From NCBI GenBank assembly GCA_016859345.1, contig CM029120.1:8200001-8264000 (forward strand): a DNA stretch of 64,000 nt, written 5' to 3'. The position numbers were made by a program, and so were the translations under genes. The stretch comes from Istiophorus platypterus (lineage: Eukaryota; Chordata; Actinopteri; Istiophoriformes; Istiophoridae). The notes under the pieces were generated by a model that saw only the letters and a list, made by a program, of their open reading frames with translations, made no database searches and was not told the DNA's origin. This document shows, one piece after another, positions 34,001 to 47,985 of this stretch (its first letter is position 1; each line of letters opens with the position of its first letter).

Positions 34001-34924
34001 AAATCATTATGAAAGTTGAAAGAAAGTGGATACTTGTGAAGGTGAGTGCATGCGTGTATATAAATACGGAGTTGTGTGTGTGCAAGCGACCTCCAGCTAT
34101 CGTCCAGATCACAGTAGGGGCTTTATGCTTTTTATTATAAAAAATAATAAAAATAAAACTACCCTGCAAAACTGCACTCAGCTTCCATCCTCATCAACCT
34201 CAAAATTACAGACACATATTCAGATAAAATGGAGGGTAAGAAGGGAGACATTAAAGTGTGGACGGTTAAACAGGCTGAGCAGATAAAAAAAATAATAAGA
34301 CCCGACTGCCTCTTTCATCACAGATCTACAAAGAGTTTTCTCTCTAACCCTGCTGAGAAATCACAACTCAGTAAAGGAGAGGCAGGTGTGGTGGAAAGAG
34401 AAAACACCTGTCGCTTTCACGTTTCCATTCCCGTGTTTGTAGCCCGAGCTCCAACGCGAATCCTACGTGTCTGTAAAGTTCCTAAAGATGCGATTTTCTG
34501 TACAGTAGTGTTTGATTTTATTCTCTCTCCACTTACAGTGCTTCAAAGGAAACAAAAAGACTGAAACGGACAAACACACAAAGAGTAAAAGACAGACCCA
34601 CACTGCCAAAACGACAAAAGTTGTCAATTAGAAGTCACAGTGTGACCTAAAGGACATACATGCAGTAAATGTGTTGCCAACAAGGACAGCTGTTGGAAAC
34701 ACTGTACAGTGTGTAACAAAGAGCTCCCTTGAACTATATTATATGCCAGATTATAACAAATGGTCCTCACAGGGCTGGAAATAAATGGCTTTGGGTCCTA
34801 CGGATTCATTTGAAAGTTACATGTTTACGACTGAAAGCTAACGGACAGTGGCGCATGTTTAAGAACTGAAGAACTTCAAGTAAAACTTGATCATTAACTT
34901 TCAAACTTTTTTCAAAAAAATTTT

Positions 34925-34948
34925 AAAAAAAAAAAAAAAAAAAAAAAG
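34925..34948. repeat. poly(A) run, about 24 A
   Basis: A homopolymer with no recognisable retroelement body next to it. Confidence 0.9.
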
Positions 34949-36052
34949 TAACCTGCAGGTAAATTTGAACTGCTTAAGAGTTCATGTTGAAGATGCATTC
35001 CTGTGCAGCAAAATAGGTGAGGCAATATGTAAATACCAGTAACATGCCACATACCAGGAGCTAACAGAGCCTGACAAGAGGTAAACAGTAAACCTGCAAG
35101 CAAGACTGATTGGTAAAATTATTCAAAAGCTATGTAAGAGTGAAAAGAATTCAACATGTGAGTTTGTTTCTTTACTTTTTGCATATCTCTTTGCTTTCTC
35201 TTTTTTTTCCTGTCATTCTCTATATCTCTGTCCCCGTCTATCAATTAGTTTTAGATTCCTTTGTGTTAGTCACCGATTTATTTTTCTTTGTGTCCTTCTC
35301 CCTTTCCCTCCATCTTCACATGAACAACGTATTCCTCTGAGCCGTGCCCTCCTACACATGCATGCCCATTGATACTGAATATACATACATATACTGTACA
35401 CTAACTGTAATACTGTTGTGAGACAGCACCGCTACAGCCACAACCACACACTATCACTCCATCTAACCTCAAGCCTAGTCCTAAATATTTGAACATACTG
35501 CATATCCCCAGAAATAAAAACGTAAGACTTCATTTACTGTGCAAATTTGGATCTACAAAGAATTTAAAAAGAAAAAAAGTACTAATCTGAGTCAAGGTCT
35601 TATACTCAAATAATCGATTTTAATAAATTTCCATGTTTTTTAAAGCATCAATGAAAACCCTGCCAGCGCTCAAGCTGAAAAGTTTATATAAGTTCAGGAC
35701 TGCCTACCTGTGGGATGCAGGATTTTCAGAATAACCACGGGAAGAAAGAACAACATAGAGAGGTTATTACAACGTAGACTAAGAGTGCAGACATATGATC
35801 TACAGAGGGTTCTCAGGGGAATTATGGAGCCGGAGTTTCCTACTTAAAAGTGTGAAAAAGAGCAACTGGGCAGAGGGGGAGGAATGATTGGTGGGTTTGT
35901 TGGTGGGGGGTGAGGGGGTGTGGGGGTGTGCGGGGGGGGGGGGGGGGGGTTGGTCGGGGATTTGTGGCACCTGGAAAAACAACTATTAAGACTTTGTATG
36001 GAAATAACAGGCGGTCACCTCACTTCTGTCTCGCTTTCGCTCTCCTTTCTCT

Positions 36053-36053
<1 letters not shown>

Positions 36054-36136
<83 letters not shown>

Positions 36137-36149
36137 ACACACACACACA
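36054..36149. repeat. (CA)n microsatellite with CG interruptions
   Basis: 96 bp of CA with several GCAC steps. Alternating purine-pyrimidine throughout. Confidence 0.95.
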
Positions 36150-37297
36150 ACAGCTGGATGCTGCTGAATCAGTCTCTTGAGCAGGAAATTACACTTCCTG
36201 GCAAGCTGCACTTGAAATCTCGACAGTTAGAAATAGACTACTATAGGATGGCAATCACACATACGCACACATGCACACAAGCACGTCCACTCACATTTCT
36301 TTCTCCTTTGCTGCAACACACACTTAATATCTGTGTATTTATCTCAGTAAATGATAGCTTCCCAAAGTGATACTGAGCATGTAAACAAACTCCACTGGTG
36401 TTTATAACATTGAACAACCTCTACACACACACACACGCACATGCATTCACCCATCCATGGGTGCCTGCACATGCCTCACTAGCATGCAATATGGTAAGAT
36501 ATGATTCCCTAATGAGCACGCACGCACGCATGCACACACGCATGCACACACACACATTCTGTGGCGTGTTTTCAAGCTTTGTCCTAATTTCGTGGCAGCT
36601 AAGTTATGCTTTTTTTTTTTCTTTGGACATATTTTATGGGCGAGTTAGCAGAGAATGCGTGGAGGTATCAGCTTTCAGTTTAACATCAACACGCCAAAGC
36701 TTAAAGCCAACATCTGGAATGTGTCTGGAGATGAAAAATGTAGGTTTATTTTTAAGGTTGCTTAGATGTTTGGAGAAAAGAAAAAGTACAGGTAAGCCTG
36801 TACTGTCGTCATACTTTTCATCATACTGAAACTTACCTTTGGCCATGTATAAAGTGAAGGTTACCTCTTAGCTTTTTGTGGGATTTTAACAAAAGGTAGC
36901 ATATTGCAAATCGCAGTGGAATTCTTATCTCTACCCTTTCTCCTTTGCCTCCTTTATTTCTTATTTCTTTTCAGAGGCGTTATTGCTCTCTCTGTGCTCT
37001 GAAATTAAAGGCCGAACAAGAAGAGAGAAGTGGAGGTAGATTGGTTGATTGTGTTTCTTGAGTTTCTTTGTAAGAGGAAATGAGGTTAGTTAGTTCTCTT
37101 CTCTTTTTCCCCTCTAACCTTCCCATCCTTTCAATCTCTCTTTTTTCTCTTTGCCTCTCCCTCCCTTGTTTTTTGCCCAGTCTAAAAAAAAAAAAAAGTC
37201 TTTTCTTCATACTGACCTTCACCAGGAAGCACTAAATCACCAGAGGCCACCTCTGTCACAACCTCCAATCCTGCAACCAAATGTATTTTATGTGCAC

Positions 37298-37300
<3 letters not shown>

Positions 37301-37335
<35 letters not shown>

Positions 37336-37660
37336 GTGTGTGTTTTGGTGTATGGGCATCAGCAAATGTACACAGAAAAAGCTTATGTACATAGTGCAGC
37401 TTTGTCCATACTAATACATGCATGTTGTTTTGCTCTGTGTGTGTGTTTGTGTTCGTGTGTGTGTGTGTGTGTGTGGGCGTGCGTGCGTGCGCATCATTGG
37501 GTACACACAGGGGGGGGGGGGGGGGGGGGGTGGGGGAAGAGTGAAGAAGAAGAAGACCACCCCCCAACCCCCCCCCCCCCCCCAGGAGAGAGACGTCTGG
37601 CCCTGGCCCCCCCAACTGTACACACACACACACACAGACACACACAGGAACGCACACAGA
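37301..37660. repeat. compound GT / G21 / C16 / CA structure
   Basis: (GT)n at 37301-37341 and 37447-37480, a 21-G run (37510-37530), a GAA-rich spacer, a 16-C run (37568-37583), then (CA)n at 37621-37636 and beyond. The G/C runs and the GT/CA runs are mutually complementary around the spacer, forming an imperfect inverted repeat. Confidence 0.85.
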
Positions 37661-38669
37661 CACACACCCAGCTTGATGCACAACTTTAGTGTTTCTACTG
37701 AGATCACACAGCAAGAATAGAGAGCTCTGCTATGCCATACACATACTAAGCAGAGCCAAGAGAGAGACTAGCGACTTTGTGGGTACTGACATCTGCACTA
37801 CAATAAGGGACAACAATAACTACAAAAGAGAGATTACTGGGCTTTATATAACATTACTCTCTTGTGAGAGAAAAAAACAACAACTAAGAAACACAAGCAC
37901 TCAGTCACAAGTGAAATTCACATAAAAGCATGCAAACCAAAACACACGGACCACGGTCTGATGGAAAATAAAAATGCATGAAATTGCAGGTATCATCAAC
38001 AAATGCATAAAAACATTTCATCAGTGGTTTAAATTGCCAGGTTTAAATTTTCTTTCTTCTGTTCTTTATACATCTCATCCTCTCACTTTTTCCTTTTCTG
38101 ATCTTTACAAATGTCCAACGAACCAACCGCAGCTCTGACCCACTTCTCTGCTTCTTTCTGTAATCCTCACATGAATTATTTACTCTGACTTCTAAGTGCC
38201 TGTCTGAACGCACACATAAACACACGTACACAAACTACACACTGACACTCTCTTGAAAAATAGAGTCAGATTTATTATGTAGCAGAGTTTGTTCATCAGC
38301 TGGGCATCAATCAACTGTCTTGCTGGCAGACACACAGAGGGGCAGACAGACAGATAGACAGATACTCTGGCAGACAGCTCTGTCCTCGTCAAGCCTGGGA
38401 CACACTTCAATTATCATCATTTTTTGTGTCAGCAGCAGCTGCAGAGAATGTCGGGCTGAGAAATAAGGGAGAAAGATGGCCTTGCTGGCAACCAGCCTGT
38501 GCAAAACAGGAAGAAGAGAAACAATTGTCTGAACTTGAAATTAGCATTAAACTAGGCAAACGACTTCCACATGACTCAAGGTTTAAATCCTACAAACGCA
38601 ACCTCTCCGTCTTTTATCTTCTCTCTCAATCTCGACTTTCTGTGGTCTAATAAAGCAAAAAATACTTTA

Positions 38670-38671
<2 letters not shown>

Positions 38672-38720
<49 letters not shown>
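38672..38720. repeat. (CA)n microsatellite
   Basis: About 48 bp perfect CA. Confidence 0.95.
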
Positions 38721-38724
<4 letters not shown>

Positions 38725-39561
38725 AAACACAGAGGTTTCTGTTGACGGCACCAGATGCACAAGACTATTAGTCTATCTTGAGGAGGACGGCTGGACATTT
38801 GGGGGTCTGGATTACAAAAGAGCCCCAGCAGGTCCCACACAGAGACAGGCAGGGAGCTGCTCTGCAAACCAGACATTTGTACACAAGCCAAAACACAGGC
38901 AGGGGGAAAAAAAAATCAGAGGCGATATTTGACACAGTTGTGGATTAAGGGGTGGTTAAGGTGTCTCTGTTTCTAGGCCCTCGAGTAAGAAAGAATATAT
39001 CTGTTTGTTTAGACTGTATAAACAGTAGAAAGAAGAAAATGACTGTTATCACGCAACAGAGAATTCCCCCGAAAAGAGGGAGGACAAGCACTGATTTCTG
39101 ACCAAACTTCTACGTTAAAAGTTTGACGTCAACAAATTTCCTTACATTTGGATTCAACTCATGGACCACAGCAAAAAAAACAAATGAGTCAAAAGGCAAG
39201 ACTTAGAAGTGAAACAGAGGAATTTGTTAAATATCGTGCTTAAAATTGATGAGCCTAATGGCGGTGACTCCAAGTTTCAGGCCAATAGATTTTTTTGCCT
39301 CATACAAATGCACATACACCAACATTCTCCATAACATACTTGGAGATCTTAAAGGAGAAAATGGAGAAAAAGAGGTAAACATTTGAAGAGCATATGTTCG
39401 TTATCAAAACTGTAAGGCTGAATATGCACAGGGATGAGAGGATGAGTAAGTATGTTTGTGTGTCTGGCAGAGACTTGGGAGTTCTCCCATTATATCTGCC
39501 AAACTTTTTGTCTGGATGAGACTCGGGCTGCTGAGAGCACAAATCACTGTTACTCTGGAGA

Positions 39562-39562
<1 letters not shown>

Positions 39563-39645
<83 letters not shown>
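39563..39645. repeat. (CA)n microsatellite, 83 bp perfect
   Basis: Uninterrupted CA repeat. Confidence 0.97.
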
Positions 39646-39646
<1 letters not shown>

Positions 39647-40239
39647 CTGCTCATGATGAAACCACGTCTGCAGGCTCAACAGAGCACACCCCTGAATAAT
39701 GGCAACAGCAACCACCACAGGTCAGAACAGCAGTCAGAGCTGAACAGGACTAGAGCAACACGAAGGCAGGTCCAGGCCTATAGGGACCGTTTTATAAAAT
39801 CACTAAGAAGGCATTTTCACTGTAAACAGAGAGCGGAAACACAGGACAAAGAGGGCGTTGATTTACAGTGTATTTGTATGGTTGGTATTCATCTTAATGT
39901 TATGTCAGAAGTTGAAAAATCTGTTGTCTATTGCTTTTCCCAGCCAGGGAATAAAGTTGAATGGTCTTTGTTGGTGAGCTCAGCAGACAGGAGCGGACAT
40001 CAAAGGCATGTCTACTTACTTACACAGATGAAGTAGATTCCACTGAAAGCCAATAAATGTAAGCATTAAGTTACTGCCCAGCCCTAGCTCCAATAATCCT
40101 TATTATCTTTCTAAATTTTAGTGTTGCGAATGCTGACTATGATTATTATTATTATTATCTGTGAGGGGCAAAACCATTAGCAGAGAGACACTGAAAGGGT
40201 ATTTCTATACAATTTTGAGAGGATCCAAGATTATCCTGA

Positions 40240-40410
40240 GGACTCAGTTAACAGATTTAATCATTTTAGTCATTTACTTTTAAGTTAAAACTAACAAACA
40301 AAATGTTTTTATCTGCTTTTAAATTGTCAGGATATGATGCTTTTCTTGTGTCTATTTTCAGACTTTTTATGGACAAAATATTAACTGATAAAGTATCCTA
40401 CAGAATATAT
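40240..40410 (-). repeat. reverse-orientation fragment of the GGCTGCAAC... family
   Basis: The minus strand reads TTTGTCCATAAAAAGTCTG preceded by AGTTAATATT, matching the 5' part of the family seen at 16312-16737. Strongly diverged. Confidence 0.35.
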
Positions 40411-41481
40411 GAAATGAAAGAAACCATTAGATGCAGTCCTACTTCCATCCAAGAAGCATAGTGTTATAGTGCTGGTTCCTGAACTTGTGCCTGCATCAGC
40501 CGACTGGCACCAGATGATTCATTCAAGCTTCAAAGTAGCCGGCTCATTCGTCAGCCATTCGGAATCCAGCTGACTAGTAGTGTCCAGTAATAGTCATGCA
40601 GGTGCACAGAGTGGCAATTATAACCTGATATGTCTCAGTATTGCTAAAGTATTACACATCACACCCTCCGCTTGTAATTGGATATCTATTCACTGTGACT
40701 GGTCAGTTCCTAGAAATGTGTCAAACTGAAACTGAGCTGAGCTGAGCTAGGTAAACCCAAAATTTAACATACATTCAACCTACTGAGACTTACATGTACA
40801 CTCTGGGTATGTCGGCACTATAGCAAATCACTCCAAAACTTCCAAAATGTGTCAAATTTCCAGTGGAGGTGAACAGTCTTGTTGCCTCCTTCAGATTCAT
40901 CGGCAAGACTCTCTCATTCCCTTGCTCTCACTTGGGCAATCTTTGCTGCCTTTCTTCTGCTTTTTACTTCCCTCTCTATTCTCATTCCTTTTTCTTTTAC
41001 AACTTCTCATGACCTCCCTCTTTTCTTTGCTTAATTCTTTCCTCCACTTCTGCTAACCTGCCGCGTGCACCAACTTTGCAGGGGAGATAGAACAAGGGTT
41101 CTTCCACAGTTGCACACCTACAGCGCTCCACCAGCTGTTCCCCCGGCACTCTTCACATCTCTCAGGAAAGTGGGCTGCATGAATAGCACAGCACGTCATT
41201 AGGAACAAAACGGTAACTCTGAGGACTACAGGACAAATGGAAGCACACACACACACATATGCATGCATGTACACTCACACATTTAAACACAATATATCCC
41301 CAGAGGGAAGGTGTTGAGGGCAGCAAAGAGGATGTTTTTGTGTTTCTGAGCAGATGAGGGAAAACAGTGACTCACATCTTTTCTTATCCTTAAATGTTTC
41401 CTGGTTAAAACATCTTGGCCTTATAAGGCTAACACACACAGTCTGCATCACATACACAAATACAAACACACACAGTCTGCA

Positions 41482-41532
<51 letters not shown>
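41482..41532. repeat. (CA)n microsatellite
   Basis: Preceded by a duplicated CACACAGTCTGCATCACA block (about 41435 and 41470). A (GAT)n run follows at about 41602-41624. Confidence 0.93.
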
Positions 41533-41534
<2 letters not shown>

Positions 41535-41859
41535 TCCTGCTGTTCCACTGCAGAGGGCAGAGAGAACATGCTGTAAATATACAACACTTTAGGCCACATG
41601 AGATGATGATGATGATGATGATGAAAGCTGGCATCAGCCTCAAAACATCAAAACCCACAGTACATGGACACACCCAAGTACATACATTTTTAAACACATA
41701 CACCCAAAAAAACCAAATTGTGTACACACACAATTTCAGATAGGTCCACGATAATCCAAATACACCTTTGCACTACACTCTCGCACGGATAAAAACATGG
41801 ACATGAAAGCAAGCATGCACATGCTCACACTTGAATCCAAAAAACAAACCTACACACAA

Positions 41860-41860
<1 letters not shown>

Positions 41861-41907
<47 letters not shown>
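41861..41907. repeat. (CA)n microsatellite
   Basis: 47 bp perfect CA. Confidence 0.95.
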
Positions 41908-41909
<2 letters not shown>

Positions 41910-44393
41910 TCCGTCCTACCTTGCCTGGAGCCCACTATGACCAGGCCCATGCATTGTAGCCCATTAAACACTAGGTCAAAACCTGATACACAGCTAGAAA
42001 GGTCAATATGAAGATTGTGGGTAATTTGTTTCAGTGGCAGGGTCTAATATTGTGAATTCCTGAATTTTAAATGTTCATTGAATTTGTGTAGACGTCTAAG
42101 TAATGTTTGTTCTTCAAGTGTACTGAAGTAGCACATCACATGACACAGTTAAGCTTCGCCTGAGTTAAAGGAAGAGGTCATAAATGCACTTGCAGGAACA
42201 ATACTTTACATTCATATATTGAGATGGTTGATTTGAAGAAGAATTTATCTTAATTGTAAATACAACTATTGTGATTATCTGTTAACTCCTGCTCTTTCAT
42301 CTGTTTCTATCTGTGTCACTCTGTATTGAGTGTTTTTTCAGTGATTTTATATTTGTGTTGCTTTAACCCTAGTGCTCTCCCTCATGCACATGAAGATGCG
42401 CTGTAACGAGAGGAGCCGACATAAAGGCCCCAGCAGACATGTTCAAAAAACTGTTGCGGATCCGCTGTAAATGCCCCCCAATGACCTAACAGAAAAATCC
42501 TTGTGCCAAATCGTTTTGAAAGAGCCACGGCCAAATGGGAAAGGTCAAACACTTGGCCGACCAGTTGTGTGACTTCATCACAAACTCAACGCTATCACTC
42601 AGTCACGGACATTCGGGGATGAGCGCATTTGTCGGAGATGTCATGCTTTCGGCTGCGTTCTGCTAACGCACATGGAGCCACAAAAACCCACACAAACACA
42701 CAGAAGACAAAAAAGACAAAAGAATAAATCTAATGTAATGTGCAAAGACAGTTGACCTGGATTAAGCGAGTCGACAGTTTATTGCCGCTACCACCTGCCG
42801 CCCGGACCAAAAGGCAACCAGCCACTTCCGACAAGAAACCAGACGGCTTAATGCAGACACATCCATAATCATACACTAACATGAGGAAATAAAGTAAGAG
42901 AGCAAAAAGTTCTGTGTTTTGAGCAGCAAGGCTCTAATGAACTAGACCATTAATGATCTCTGGCATCTGGCATCTTTAGCATAAGGCCAGATCCCTTGGT
43001 TTGTCAATGTACAGTTTGATAAATAAAATAATAAAAGCTTGATAAATTAAATAATAATTCATTTCATCAAATTCACCCATCATTCAGTATTTGTAGAATT
43101 GCTACTGTAAAATAGAAAAAATAAAAAAAAGTCCACAAACTGTTTGTCTAAGCCATAAAAAAGAAAAATCATCACAGACACATAGCATCATCTTTTAACC
43201 AAATGGCCAGCTGGACTACTACGAGGCTGCTTCTCCTGATCCCTGATCTCTGATCTGCCTTGTCCTTAACACTAATAATCTGCTAACACTCAGTCCTGAG
43301 CCAATATTCATACTCTCCTACTTAAAACAGCTGTTCCGAACACATTTAGCCCAAGATATGCAAAGCCAAACTGACTTATATTACATTTGTTTCAAAGCTG
43401 AATAGCTGTATTAGCAAATATGGCTTGCATCATTGAATCACAGCTTTCCTTGTATGAAGTCTTAGGTAATTAATACAGTATATATATATTTTTTAAATTG
43501 TATATATATTTTTAATTACTATATATATATAATTTTATTCCCCCCCCCCCGTCCTTCAGTTTTTGTGTAACAAAAAGTGTGGATAGAGTGGTGTCAGTTT
43601 GGAATTGCTGTAACAGAAAAAATTTGGAGAAGGAAATGCATCACAGCTCCTTATCTACAGCATGAAAAAAATACTAAAGTTCAAATGGAGTTCTCAGCCA
43701 AGAGCAGCACTTCTGTGCCAAGGTCCATCCTAAGAAATGTAACAGCAAACCAAAACCCAAAGCAGATCCGCTTTCAGTTTAAATGTCAATGATGGCTGGA
43801 TGCTGCTTTTTTCCAGCAGTTTCCAACATTTTATTGGAGCATAGTTGGACATTTTGATAGCAGAGGTAACCTGAGCTCAACAGAAACCAGAAATCAGAAA
43901 TGCATTGTGCCTTAGACAGCCTTAACTTATCAATATAAAAATTCCTTGATCAGCCTCTATACTGATGTATACCGATCAGCTCATGAGATCTCATGAATAA
44001 CTTTAGGGAAATGTTCTCGGCTATGGTGACAGCAGTGTCAGTTTATCGGGTAAACGTTGCTTGCCTGGCCTATGTGATTTTTATCCCATGGCCTTGGTTG
44101 AGGTTGGATGTGTTTGCCATTTACTACTTAGTAAAGATTTACTGCAGATTTAGCAGCACAAAAATAACTAACACCGTTATGTTGAATAAAAAAAAAAAAA
44201 AGGAGGTAACACTATTAATTATGAGGTGTTAAGTCTTCAGGCACACTCAGAGCCCAAAAAGGAAGAGAGCAAGACGGCAACTAGACAACACGGAGCCAGA
44301 ACCAGATCAAATCTCACAGCTGGTCAGAGCTGAATGACTTGTTCTAGAAAGTTCTGGACTCAGCCATTCCCCAGATATCAGATTAACAATACA

Positions 44394-44394
<1 letters not shown>

Positions 44395-44439
<45 letters not shown>
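44395..44439. repeat. (CA)n microsatellite
   Basis: 45 bp perfect CA. Confidence 0.95.
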
Positions 44440-44441
<2 letters not shown>

Positions 44442-45851
44442 CCCTATCGAGATATTTCCCTGATATTTCTAATTACACTATTGTTAAACAAAGTTGCAAT
44501 CACAGGGCGCAAACATCAAACTGACAAGATAATGGATTTGCCCACAAGCGGCTGATGTGTGATGCATCAGCGGGACCACCAGCCTAGATGGGCGGTGATA
44601 GGTGTCAGGTAGGCAGGCGTGGCACGACAGGGTTGTGAACTGACAGGACAACCTGTAGGCACAAACGCGTAACAGGAACGTGGGCTGGTGAGGGTGAGCT
44701 CGACACAAGAGAGGAGACACGGAGGAGGGAGAGGCGCAGGCAGAAGAGAAAGAGACGGAGCGAGCGTTGCCTCGTCAGATTTTGAAAGCCGGGTTGTTTC
44801 CAATCGGTTTCTCACGTCACTGAGCCAGTGTGGAGCAACACAGGCCCAGATCAAAGCTGAAAACCACATGAAACAAGCCTTCGGGCGAATCAGACGCAAG
44901 GGGTTACGAGTTGTCTTCTCCTGTTCTCCTGTCTTCCTTCCCTTGCATCTATTTCTACTCACATGCGCCCAAAGATTATTATTAACATAACGTCACCACT
45001 GTTGTTATTATTACATACTTGTATGTTATAAATAATACAGAGGTTTCCAAAAACTACAAGACATTCAGTTTACCAGCATGTTTGACCAAGGAACACATCA
45101 AATGCTCGTATCTGAAAAGCCTAAAAAGGCAAATATTTGATACTTCTGCTTTAAAAAAAAAAAAAAAAGGAATTGAACAATTATTCAATCATCAAAATAC
45201 TTTTAGGGCAAAGGACCAATAAAGATTTGTGAAAGAGATGTATAAAAGGTCGATTCCAACACTCTTTAGTTATATAACATGAGATATAAAACGTAAAATT
45301 ACATATCAAGAAGCCATATTCTGGAAATGTGGACTGGACACGGAAGCGAGGCAACAGATGTCTCTTCAATGTCCTGGGAAGAAAAATAAAAAACAGTCAC
45401 TCTCACTCCCTTAATGCCATTCTGAAGGTTCAAACATAATGACTCTACAGACATGTTTGTGCTAACTGGGCAGTTACATGTAGGCATCAGGCCTGTGTGT
45501 TTATAATGAAAGAAAGAGTAAGGATCTCCAGATTTGAACAGAAATCCATATAAGAGCATGTTTAGACTGGAGAGCTGAAGCTAGACTAACTAGTCTGAGG
45601 GCCATCTTTCTGAGTGTGGGTTTGTGTGTGTGTGTGTGTGTGTGTGTGAGTTGACTGCTGTCCCTGTCCATCAGAGGGTCATATGAGGAGCAGATTAGGG
45701 TTTCTAACCGCAAACCCTTGTCGCCACAGCCCATCGTCACGGAGGTGGTGAGGAGAGTCATCGTGTTCCGAACCACCGCTGACTCACCCCCCCCCCATCT
45801 CGCCGCCATGCGCAAAAATACGTGCGCACGCACGCACACATACGCACGCAA

Positions 45852-45890
<39 letters not shown>

Positions 45891-46689
45891 AAACACACAT
45901 TCAAAACCACTTCTAAATCAGGACTTTGTGGTGCGGCCTCGCCACGGTCTCACATGTTCTTCATCCCCTCTCCTGCCCCAACATCTCATGTCAACTTGAG
46001 CCTGGGCAAGCTGACGCCGCCATCCACTGATCATTTGTGTACTATAAAAATTTCACATAGCTTGTTTTTGTCGGGCCTTTTAAAAATCTACCAAAAAATT
46101 ACTAGTCAAAGGGATTATATGTCAAACGTGAACATTAGAATACTGGTTGCCTTTTCCGCTGTCTGCCTGTTGTCTGTTTCATGTCTTCAACTTATTTAAA
46201 AAGGACTTTTGCTAACTTCTCTGTTTATGTTACGACATTGTGGGATTGCTGAATGTGTTCTGTATCAGTCCGTGCATATTTCCTACTGTATTTAGATATT
46301 TCATTTTATCCTAATCCTAGGCCACCTTTTTGACATCTGAGCAAGGACGACAGATGAAAATGAACCTTTTTTTTGGCTGACTCTGGAACATTTCTTTTGT
46401 TTTTCTGTTGATCGATGAGAATTGTCTCGATGGGAAATGAATAGATGAAATAAAATCAATGAAAATCAGAACACTTATTACCGACACGTTCGTCAAATAT
46501 TGACACACACGTATAAAAAGAATAAAATTAAACAACAGATTGTTAAGATCAAAATTACATCAAAGTAAACTAAGCCATAAAATAAACGCTATATGCAACA
46601 AAAATAGATTATTAGCACAAGTACCTTTTCATTTATAACCTGTCACCTTATTCCACAAGAAATAACTCTGACCTGATCTCTGAAAGTCC

Positions 46690-46850
46690 CTTTTATTTTT
46701 GTCACCTTCATATTTACCAGTATGACACCAGTATATCAAATGAGCTTCTGGCTTCATCTGTACCATCAGTCCAAAACCCAAAGATATTAAATATCCAACT
46801 ATGTAAAGCTCAGAAAAACCGTAAAACATTGCATCTGAGAAGTTAGTACA
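46690..46850 (+). repeat. fragment of the GGCTGCAAC... family
   Basis: CAGTCCAAAACCCAAAGATA followed by TTAAATATCCAACTATGTAAAG and GCATCTGAGAAG is the central block of the same family, truncated at both ends. Confidence 0.5.
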
Positions 46851-47901
46851 AGAGAAGGTTTGGGTTTTTGTTTTTTTTTTACTTTTGCTTTTAATAATCT
46901 TTGATTAAACAAGATGTGGCAGATACTGAATCTCTCAGAGACCTTCTATATACTGAATGTTGAGCAGAAGGTCAAAAGTTAAGAGTAGCTCAAATAATTC
47001 TACAAGATGGATGGTCAATATTGGGTCTGTAAACACCTCACACTGCCTCTTTCTACTGACCATTGGCTCCAACCAAACCCTCTAATCAAGATTTCCATGA
47101 TCTTTGCCGGGACAGCGAATTCGGTATAAATCATCCCAACAGCCCTCTAATTTATCCCTACCATCAGCAGATTTTGTCTACCTCAAGGACCCTGACTCAG
47201 TGCCATGTAATATTACAGTTATTGTTGTATTTCTCCAACATAGGAACCATTCATTGACTGAGCCGTTTTGGGTTTGACCCTTCATCGAAACCCAGAGAGG
47301 CAGAGCCAGTGTCATGTAACCGCAGTTTTGAATTTAATCAAATTTGATCATTTTGAATTTTTTTAAACATTCAGAACAAAGCGACATTGCTCAGCTTTCA
47401 GAATCATTAAAAAAAATAAAAATAAAAGACTCAAGCGTATTTATTTCAACATCTTCAGGGACCCCGAAATTCCAGTGTTTCAAAACACTGTTTCGCTGTA
47501 CGGTAAAGTCTCAGGAGGTTCAGCCATGACACTCCTTGGGACCAGCTGTCACTTCAAGCCTGTTAGGGGGGGTATTTACAACCCAACATGCAAACAAGAC
47601 TATAAAACTGGACTCCCCTCACCTCTCCCTCAACTCTCCTCCCTCCCTACTATTAAACCTTCGGCTGTGCTGAACCTAAACTGAAGGAAAATTAGTGGGA
47701 ACGACACTAAAGGCGCAGCATGAAGATTTAATAGATAATAAACAGCTTATGGGATTCATTACAGCTAGGGATGAAAGCATGGCTTTAAGAAAGTAATCGG
47801 ATTGCTCATTTATAAACCCAGTTAACCCTACAAATGGTTGTATTAGCACAAACACACTTAACAACACACGATAGAAGAAGGCACAAACCTCCACCTCGCT
47901 A

Positions 47902-47910
<9 letters not shown>

Positions 47911-47932
<22 letters not shown>

Positions 47933-47941
47933 CGCACACAC

Positions 47942-47984
<43 letters not shown>
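47911..47984. repeat. (CACACACG)n / (CA)n tract
   Basis: CA repeat with regular CG insertions every 8-12 bp, alternating purine-pyrimidine. Confidence 0.93.

Positions 47985-47985
<1 letters not shown>

Noticed and set aside
44570..44830. GC-rich block considered as a promoter or first exon
   Set aside because: CpG content is only moderate, and no donor site or family sequence on the minus strand could be tied to ppp2r3a.
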